From the NCBI RefSeq assembly GCF_032884065.1, contig NC_088871.1:46883172-46947171 (forward strand): a DNA stretch of 64,000 nt. The letters are read 5' to 3'. Positions 56,850-64,000 of this stretch are shown here, piece by piece (positions within the stretch are counted from its first letter, which is position 1; every line of letters begins with the position of its first letter). The translations under genes were made by a program, and so were the position numbers. A model generated the notes under the pieces. The model was not told the DNA's origin, did no database searches, and worked only from the letters and a program-made list of their open reading frames with translations. This DNA is from Artemia franciscana (lineage: Eukaryota > Arthropoda > Branchiopoda > Anostraca > Artemiidae).

Positions 56850-57948
56850 CTCACAAGGAAAACTTGTGGAAAATATAAACAATTAAAGAGCTAAATTTTT
56901 GGATCTCTTAAGCTTAGATAAGCTTTCAGCATAAGTTAAATCTCATTGTGAAAGTTCTTTATGCTATTGTAATTCAACTTTAATTCAGCTGGGTAATTTT
57001 TCTGAACTATGCTAACAAGTATTTTAAACTCATATTTTGATTTTTTTAAATGACGGCGAAAGGAGCCGAGGCATTTCTGAGTTTTCCCATCAAAATTTTT
57101 CTCATCTAAGAGCCCTCCAAATTAGATTTCATTTTGTTCCTCTGTAGTCTTAGCTTAATTGGGTGGCACAATAATAATTTTTATGTTACACTAATCCTTA
57201 TGCAAAATAACGACTGCTACTGATAATAGCTCATTGGAGTATTAAGCTAGCTGAGGCCCATACAGCTTTGCACAATCGTCCTCCATCGCAATCTATTTGA
57301 AGCTTTTCTCTTTGTACCATCTCAAGAAATCCCAGCTTTCATTAAATCCTTTCTTAAATTTCTCCCCAACCCATTTTATGATGCCTTGCTTTTCTTTTGG
57401 CCCTAGATGGGTGGCCAAAATGGACCATCTTTGACAATCATCAGGAGGAGAAACGGTTAATGCTTCATCTGAAATTAACAGCATTTTCTTTCCGTGTGAA
57501 TGCTAACTTAAGGAAAAGATAAAACCTCAGTTTATGTGGTGCTGCTAATAGAAACTTTAGAGGTAGCTTTAAAGTATTGTTCTTCTAAAGGGAGCGATGT
57601 TTTGTAAAATTGGTAAGTTGCTCAGCCTTGGCACATTGATCGTAAGATATTTAAGGTATCTATTGATATCTTAAAGAAGAGACAAATTGTTTAATGATTA
57701 TTAAAGCATGAAGAATTCAACTGAAAAGGAGATGATTTACTTATAGAATTTGATTGTGCAGAAGAGAACGGGAGTGAGTAGGAAGAGCCGTATTGGTACC
57801 GGCCGGTCTAGTGGCCTTAAACTGCTGCGGAAAGGCAGCTCAGGTACCCGCACTTCCAACAATCAATAATTATGTATTAATATAAATGTTAGTGTGCACT
57901 CATTACTTGCTGACTGGAGGATAATAGTACTTCTAGTGGGTATTTTTT
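56850..57948. other. unique DNA between two tail-to-tail CR1-like copies
   Basis: Contains the candidate terminal exon at 57,293-57,468 and otherwise no recognised feature. Confidence 0.5.
57293..57468 (-). CDS. probable terminal exon of an unidentified gene
   Basis: On minus a good acceptor (tgctgttaatttcag) precedes 57,468. The frame then runs 58 codons to a stop: DEALTVSPPDDCQRWSILAT, a KEKQGIIKWVGEKFKKGF segment and a WDFLRWYKEKSFK end. Composition and periodic Trp/Lys spacing look like a real helical C-terminus. The intron phase would be 1. I do not recognise the family. The surrounding DNA is not repeat, which supports a host gene, but no other exon was found in the window. Confidence 0.45.
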
Positions 57949-59400
57949 CTGATGAAGGAGTCAAAGAGGGGAAAGGACTTGATGATCATCTGTATACCTC
58001 TCTATAATTTTTGAAATTGGATTTAAAGGACGATATATATTATTTGTTTAATTATATTATACATGGCATTCAAATTAAAGTTGATTGTGGTTGTCTTGAA
58101 TAGTCAAAAGTTTTTTGTTAAATAAAAGAGAAAATTTGTTGGATAAAATCTTTAGATTAAGCCAACTCGCTAGAAATTATAAAAAAGGTTAGTTCAAAGT
58201 AGTATTCCTTGAACACAGGTCATAATTTTTGTTCTAGGGGCTGGAGATCTTCAAAACAATATCAGAAAGATCCCATCTTCTCTGATATAAGTAGGCTTAC
58301 TTATTATTATCTAATGCTATTTGCTAATGATAGCTAATGCTATTTCTTAGCATAGGATTGGAAGATCACATGTTATATAATTCCAACCCATTCTGCCACC
58401 CATTACTTGTTTTTCTGGTCCTTGTTTCATCATAGTTGATTCAGTTTACAGGTACATGGGTTGAAACAAGAGAAATGCATTGGGAGAACAGATTAGCCTA
58501 CCTTAAATTACCTTAAATCATTTGACAGTGAGATAAGGTGGTAGATCCTCCTGTAGGTTCTCGCTGGTGGTGAGTGATGTAATTATGTTGGCTTAGCTTC
58601 CCAGTCCAGCCTCCACTCAGCCGTCTCCCAGTCCCTGTCAACTCCAGCCTTGAAGGAGTTGGGAGCCTCAGCTTGGATGGTTGACTTGGATAGGCTATTG
58701 AAGAGGGGGACCACCCAAATGGAAAAGAAGCCACATTGTTCCCTTCTCCGACATCCAGGCAGGTGAAGTTTCAGACTGTGACCTCTTGAATTGTTAGCCA
58801 GGGAGGGGGTGAAGATCTGGTTCAGGTTACAGGATTTTAAAATTTTGTGTGCCATGATCACATCTCCTCTATATCTTTGATACGTGAGGGTTGGAAGTCT
58901 CAGAGACCTTAGGCGATCCTGGTAAGGGGCATTATTTAAGCCACAGATCAGTTTGGATGCTCTCCTTTGGACACTTTCAAGGGCTCTTGTGTCCATTTTA
59001 TTTTGGGGGAAGGCCAAAGTCAAGCCAAACTCAAGGTGGGTACAGACAAGGGATTTATAAAGTTTTGTAACCACACATGACTTTCTGGTTACAAAATAGC
59101 GCTTAATGAGTCAGAGAGCTCGATTAGCTTTTGCAGCCTGAGTGTGGCTGTGGAATTTTAAATCCTTGTCCACAATGACGCCTAAGTCTCTCCTCGGCAA
59201 CTGCTTCCGACTGGTCACACTCTATATGGTAGGGATGATGGGGGTTGCTCTGCCCTAAGTACAGTACCTTGCATTTAGTTGCATTGAATTGTAGGGCCCA
59301 AGTTGATGATCAGGAGGATAGCCTGTCAAGGTCTGGCTGAATGTAGGCTCTTTGTTCTTCAGTTTTAGCAGGCCCGATGAGGTTACAGCCGTCAGCATAT
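57949..59400 (-). mobile_element. CR1-like non-LTR retrotransposon, copy B
   Basis: Inverted relative to copy A and collinear with it from the RT motif C region (atatgctgac) to the 3' end. The C-terminal frame, residues LESVQRRASKLICGLNNAPY to WRLDWEAKPT (58,583-58,990), differs from copy A at roughly a tenth of residues. It lacks the SINE and a block of about 130 bp present in copy A at 56,150-56,285. The divergence suggests two independent insertions of related copies, not a recent inverted duplication. Confidence 0.8.
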
Positions 59401-59720
59401 TTGTCTGGCACACCATACGAGGATAACCCTTCACTAAAGCTCTTCTATCAGCTAAATCGAATGCTTGCTCATAATCTGTAAAACTAAGGAGTAAAGGTGT
59501 CGATGACTCAGGCACTTTTAAATCATTAATATAAGAGTGAAAATTTGGTCGACACATCCTCTACCCTTCCTAAAACTGCCCTGTTCTTCTCTTAAAGTTT
59601 TGTCTACAGCATCTCTCAGTCTAAAGAGTATCATCATACTAAGTAATTTGCTACCTACAGAGACCAGAATAATAACTCTGTAAATACCACACTCACTCTT
59701 ATCCCCTTTCTTATAGGTTA
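59401..59720 (-). mobile_element. RTE-type reverse transcriptase fragment
   Basis: On minus the frames read KKGDKSECGIYRVIILVSVG, then LREEQGSFRKGRGCVDQIFTL, then LLSFTDYEQAFDLADRRAL. These are RT motifs 1, 2a and A (FxDYEQAFD) of RTE-clade elements. Stops and a shift interrupt them. It adjoins CR1-like copy B at its left end without spacer. Confidence 0.8.
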
Positions 59721-59924
59721 ATGTTAACTATCATTACTTTTTTTCTTTTTGTGGATTTGTTTAGTTACTCTTCCTCCATACAATGGAGTTTTTCTTCCCC
59801 ATTTGATTCCATGTTCTCCCATTGCCTAACCCCTGATTTAATACGAAACCAGCTACTAACCTCATTTTCTACCTTAATCACAGCAGCATTATTCTTGTAC
59901 ACAGCATAAACCACTTTAATGTGT

Positions 59925-60060
59925 TTGTCTTGTACACCATACAAGGATAACCTTCGCTAAAGCTATTCTATCAGCTAAATCGAACGCTTGCTCATAATCT
60001 ATAAAACTGAGGAGTAAAGGTGCCCGATGACTCAGGCACTTTTAAATTATTAACATAATC
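59925..60060 (-). mobile_element. second copy of the RTE motif A segment
   Basis: About 130 bp matching 59,398-59,530 (ccatac(g/a)aggataacc, then tatcagctaaatcgaa, then ggagtaaaggtg). It is either a separate fragment or a local duplication. Confidence 0.75.
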
Positions 60061-60793
60061 AAGTCAGCTTAACAGTATTGAGTTAGTTAAATTGACCAGG
60101 TAAAGCATATGGTATCCCATTAGGATATTTTGGTATAAAAGTAGGCGGTATACAGTTACCTCCGTAAACTTTTGTGCTTCACTAATGATGCTTAGAGAAA
60201 TACATTTTCATAACATTGCACATATAAATATTAGTGCTTCTTTGAAAAAAGAAAGCACACAGGAATACTTTTTTTTTTTACATTACTTCGCACCCAGGCC
60301 TAAATTTGAAGGGATAAATGCAAAAAAAATCCAACATCATGATGCTCGTCATGCCCTTACACATAAATTTGGGTTAATCTTTCCCTTCGCCAATAAGAAC
60401 AGAGCCGTTTATTCTAAGGTCTTAGCTCTGTGTTTTCCTTTAGATTTTTTTTTCATAGGAAAAAGGAAGGAGTTTAAATCGGGGGAAGGGGCAGACAGGT
60501 GTAGGGGCTATTGCCCCACTCCTCTTGCATGTTTTGAATTAATGCTTGCCTCATCCTAAAAAATCATAAATCCCTACATTTATGTGAATTGATACCCCTG
60601 AAAAGGGATGATTTTATTGGTTTGATGACTGGCAATGCACCTAAAGTTGCACTGTATACTGCGAGTAAAATTCCTGAGTAAAACAGTTACTTTATTAAAA
60701 AAGGAAGTCAGTCTTTACTATACCCATCGTTTTCCTAAATCTATCTGGTTCTCCTACGAATTGCGAATTGCTAAATGCAATGCTAGGATAATA
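60061..60793. other. no recognisable gene
   Basis: Short frames only. A plus-strand frame at 60,185-60,559 shows no domain. Confidence 0.4.
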
Positions 60794-61300
60794 TAACGTT
60801 TACACTGAATCTAAAAATGACTTATTTAATTTATTACAAATATATTTTTGACAAATATAAAGAATGTTATCACTTTGTTTATACAATTAATTATTTATTT
60901 GCACAAGTTATGCAGGCAATTAGGCACACAAAATACTTGCACACTATGTGTGTATATCAAATACGTGTGCATATTAAAACTACAAAAACAAAACAACAGA
61001 AAATACTAGAATTGTGGGTGCTCACACTGTGGGTGCTCACACATGCTAACGTTCACACTGAATCTAAAAATGGCTAATTTAATTTATTACAAATATATTT
61101 TTGACAAATATGAAGAATGTTATCACTTTATTTATGTAATTAATTATTCATTTGCATAAGTTATGTAGGCAATTAGGCACACAAAATACTTGCACACTGT
61201 GCACTCTACACATGCTTGCACAAAGTGTGTATATTAAATACGTATGCATATTAAAACGACAAAAACAATACAACAGAAAATACTAGAATTGTGGGTGCTG
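60794..61300. repeat. tandem duplication covering the 3' end of the multicopper oxidase gene
   Basis: 60,794-61,022 and 61,047-61,300 are direct copies (atttattacaaatatatttt, then ggcaattaggcacacaaaat, then aaaatactagaattgtgggt). The second contains the true stop codon, the last 16 or so codons and the 3' UTR of the oxidase. The first is a detached copy of the same coding tail with an extra in-frame stop. Confidence 0.9.
61127..61132 (-). terminator. polyadenylation signal of the multicopper oxidase gene
   Basis: AATAAA on minus about 120 bp after the stop codon; another AATAAA lies at 61,088-61,083. Both are duplicated in the upstream tandem copy. Confidence 0.6.
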
Positions 61301-61606
61301 TCGCAACTGCACTACTTTTAAACTTGTTTGACAATTCCTGGACGAGATCTAGCACATTAATATTCAAATCAACTACATTGCTTTCGTCATTGGTTGATGA
61401 AACTGATGTAGTCGTCTCTTCCTCGAAGACAATAGCAGAGGTTGACCGCGGGGGCAAATCCGCATCTTCTCTGTTCAATAGCCAAGGTCCACAAGTAGGA
61501 AAATTTCTGGGAACCGGGGGGAAGTCTTCTTGTTCACCTACTTTAAAAATTAGACCCATGCCAACTTCAACGTGGAAAGAAAGATGACAATGGAATAGCC
61601 AGTAGC
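61251..61606 (-). CDS. last exon of a laccase-type multicopper oxidase
   Basis: On minus an acceptor (cgtattttcag) ends at 61,607 and the exon opens with the type-1 copper site: [20 protein letters not shown] holds the HCH triad, the distal His and the axial Met. [20 protein letters not shown] follows, the conserved insect/crustacean laccase end. The intron is phase 1, splitting the Gly codon. The remaining residues form an acidic Ser/Thr-rich tail and a C-terminal hydrophobic stretch ([16 protein letters not shown]), which suggests a membrane or GPI-type anchor and extracellular location. Enzymes of this group oxidise diphenols in cuticle tanning or act on iron or ascorbate. Upstream exons, with the HLHGH-type copper ligands, are not found up to 64,000 and must lie further away. 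It appears intact. Confidence 0.9.
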
Positions 61607-61626
61607 CTGAAAATACGAAATTCAAG

Positions 61627-64000
61627 AAAATAACTTATAAAATAACACTGTTAATAGCCTGAAAAACAATTAACTTAGCTTAATTAATAACTTAAAAATT
61701 TTTCTTAAGTTTGTGTCTTGTTTTTCCACTATTAGTAAAAAAAAGTAAAATTAAAAATCAAACAAACGAGGACACGTTAAAAATACCTTGAATAAGCTCT
61801 TGTTGTTTCTTAAAAGATGGCATTAGATGTACTTAGTAGTACTAAGTTAGTACATTGAATTTCAGATGGTGATGCAAATGGAAGGAAGTACTTTATTTGA
61901 AACCTTGGTCACATCATTGTCAGACTTTCCGACAAAATCAAGGTTATGCATGCCTATTACGCCAATTATGCATGCGTTCATAATTTCTTGAGCTAAACAT
62001 TGTTTCGACTATCAAGCAGCTTTTAAGTTGAGACCAATGTGAGTTGAGACTTAAGGCATAATTTTTGAAACTAGAAAAATGGAAGCTTGGAACAGCAGTT
62101 TCTCTGTCTATAACAGGAACCTGGAAGAGCTCACGAAACTTTATCTTTAGTATTAATAGAGAATAACTGGGAACAAACTTGTGATAATAGAGATTTTTGA
62201 AACAAATCAATTGCCATTTTAATTTACGACTTCTGAAATACGAGAGCGAGAATCAATTTCACCTTTAAAATTTAGATTTTGTTTCACTTACAGGTGTTAC
62301 TATGGCGTGGCTAGGACATAACGATATAACCTTGAATTTCGGTATATGATTGACCACAAAACGTATGGGAAGCTTAGAAGATTGGAACTGTGGTTACTGT
62401 AGAAAATAAAAATCCCCTCACCGTGTAACATTTGGAAATTTGCCCCTTTTTTTAGTATCCTAAACTTTTGGGAGACTAAACAAAGCAGGATCTCGCCACC
62501 AATAGACTTACCAATTATAAGTCATTTTACCAGTTCAACCTGGGTAGATTTTCTCACCAGACCAAGGCCTATTTTGTGAAGACTAGATTTTGGCTTATGA
62601 TCAGGGCTGTACCTAGGATGTAGAATGTTTTAGCCCTCCACCCCCGAAAAAAAATGTTTGTTTGGCTCGTAAAAACGTAACAAAAAAGAATATAAACAAA
62701 TTTTAGATCCGCTTTTTAAATGTTTTATTTGTAACTCCCCCCCCCCCAAAAAAAAAAAATCCTTTTGTAAAACTACCCACGAAAAAAAAAATTCTGGATG
62801 TGGCCTTGCTTAGGATAATTCTAGATAAAAAAAAACTTAATTAATATCAAGTATCTACTTTTCTTTGAAATTCCCTACTTTTTTAATGGAGTTACCAAAC
62901 ACTACCAGCTGAACAATCCCAATTTCGTCCTAGAACAATACACACTAGTTATATGGATATATTCACAGTCAGTGGATTGCTGATATTGCATTCACAACAC
63001 CATAGCCTTGTTTTGGAATGAACACCATAGCGCTACCTTAGTAAAGAGCCGCGTGCCTTCAATATATATATCTTTTTTTTTCTCTGGCCACTGCTTATGG
63101 AAGAGGTGATCGTAGAATATTGAAAGTTCAACGGTCATTTTCAAGGGTAAAAATGAATGAAGGGCAGCCAGCCTCCCTTCCTTGATATTTTCTGATCTAA
63201 TATAGATCTTAAATTAGATCTTATATTATATACAAAATAATTTTAAAAATTTTCTTAGAACAATTCTTTTTTGGAGAACGTTTCAAAGTTAATTTTTAAC
63301 CATAGCTAAGATTTCTTCGCTCAAAAGCTCAAGTTTCACAAATCAGCTTATACAGAATAAATTATTCTCGTTATTTTACGCTAGTAATCTATCTAATCAC
63401 TAGCATCTTCTTTAGTGGCCAAATTCAGTTTAATCCTACTTATGTCCTTCACCAACAAGGTAAGATTTTCTAGTTGCTTAATCACAGGCAACGTCTATAC
63501 TGATTATACTACAGAGCATAGGTAGAGTATACTATATTGTATACTATACAGTATACTATAGAGTATACGTCTATCCTCTCTGTAGAAAATAAAACCATTG
63601 CAGAATAAAATATGGAGGCAGGGCTTCCATTTTTTTGGAGGTGTCTAAGAAACATCAGATAGAGTTTGACCACAAACCTCAGTTTACTAAAAATGAGTAT
63701 TTCTTTGTTGACGTTTCGACCTTTATCAAGTATTTTATGGGGCCTTACCTCACCCCACCCGCTCCCAGCAGAGGAGCGAGTGAAGGGCGAGTTCAACCCC
63801 CTAGTCCTCTAACTTGCTAAAGTTTGCATTTATGATACAAATTACTTTAGCTGCCTTTAAAAATAATTACTACAATTTCCTGTTTCTATCGTTGCTGCTT
63901 CACTTAAACAAGGGCACCAGCATTTATCTTTTCAGAAGGTGCGAAAGTGTTAACAAAAGTTTTGTCTTACACGAGAGAAGTGTTGGATTTTCTTCAGGTC
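61627..64000. other. presumed intron of the multicopper oxidase gene and AT-rich DNA
   Basis: No further oxidase exon is recognised. There is a C/A homopolymer phrase at 62,737-62,760 (repeat-like, cf. 33,430) and a GTATACTATA palindromic cluster at 63,525-63,568. Frames at 63,509-63,820 are unconvincing. Confidence 0.4.

Noticed and set aside
61291-61587. 98-codon plus frame
   Set aside because: Antisense shadow of the multicopper oxidase exon.

Overview
The window looks like nuclear DNA of an arthropod. It is AT-rich, gene-poor and crowded with transposable elements. It contains a tRNA-Met whose T-arm closely resembles the insect elongator form, an arthropod-style TATA plus TCAGTT initiator promoter, a laccase-type multicopper oxidase exon, and Penelope, CR1-like, RTE-like, hAT, MULE-like and SINE relics. 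The dominant repeat family reminds me of brachiopod crustacean (brine-shrimp-like) sequence, but that is an impression and not a proof. There is no bacterial-type operon, CRISPR array or prophage.

Layout. Bases 1-20,000 are almost entirely repeats. They hold an 8-bp-TSD MITE (517-860), several copies of a noncoding family with hairpin ends and a large internal palindrome (2.0-3.8, 6.8-9.6, 11.8-13.4, 15.1-16.7 and 17.4-17.8 kb), and a Penelope-like element nested in one copy (7566-8967). A PWWP-domain exon lies cut off between two copies (about 16.68-16.84 kb). At 19.2-20.6 kb a tandem array is interrupted by a MULE-like MITE, and a tRNA-Met follows at 20,822. At 21.6-22.8 kb is a dead non-LTR retrotransposon split by a MITE, then a tandem array at 23.6-24.6 kb, a tRNA-derived SINE at 26.8 kb and a second MULE-like MITE at 29.7-30.3 kb.

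The clearest host genes are three. The first is an intronless gene at 31.6-33.2 kb for a coiled-coil protein with a C-terminal SUZ-C-like motif; its promoter has TATA, Inr and three CRE-like sites, and it has its own AATAAA. The second is a 524-residue C12orf4/FERRY3 (DUF2362) homologue at 44,530-42,956, with its whole coding region in one exon behind a splice acceptor. The third is the last exon of a laccase-type multicopper oxidase at 61,606-61,251. Two more probable terminal exons (about 40.3-40.5 kb on + and 57.5-57.3 kb on -) are not identified.

From 46.4 to 60.1 kb repeats dominate again. There are two more hairpin-family copies, a hAT (P52rIPK/ZMYM1-like) transposase pseudogene interrupted by an RTE-type 3' fragment, and two CR1-like copies placed tail to tail. 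One of these CR1-like copies carries a SINE insertion whose empty site survives in the other.

The least explained structure is the hairpin-ended repeat family. Each copy has its own version of the palindrome, and the two arms inside a copy resemble each other more than they resemble other copies. The genes do not form a pathway together; the region reads as isolated genes in a nested transposon landscape.
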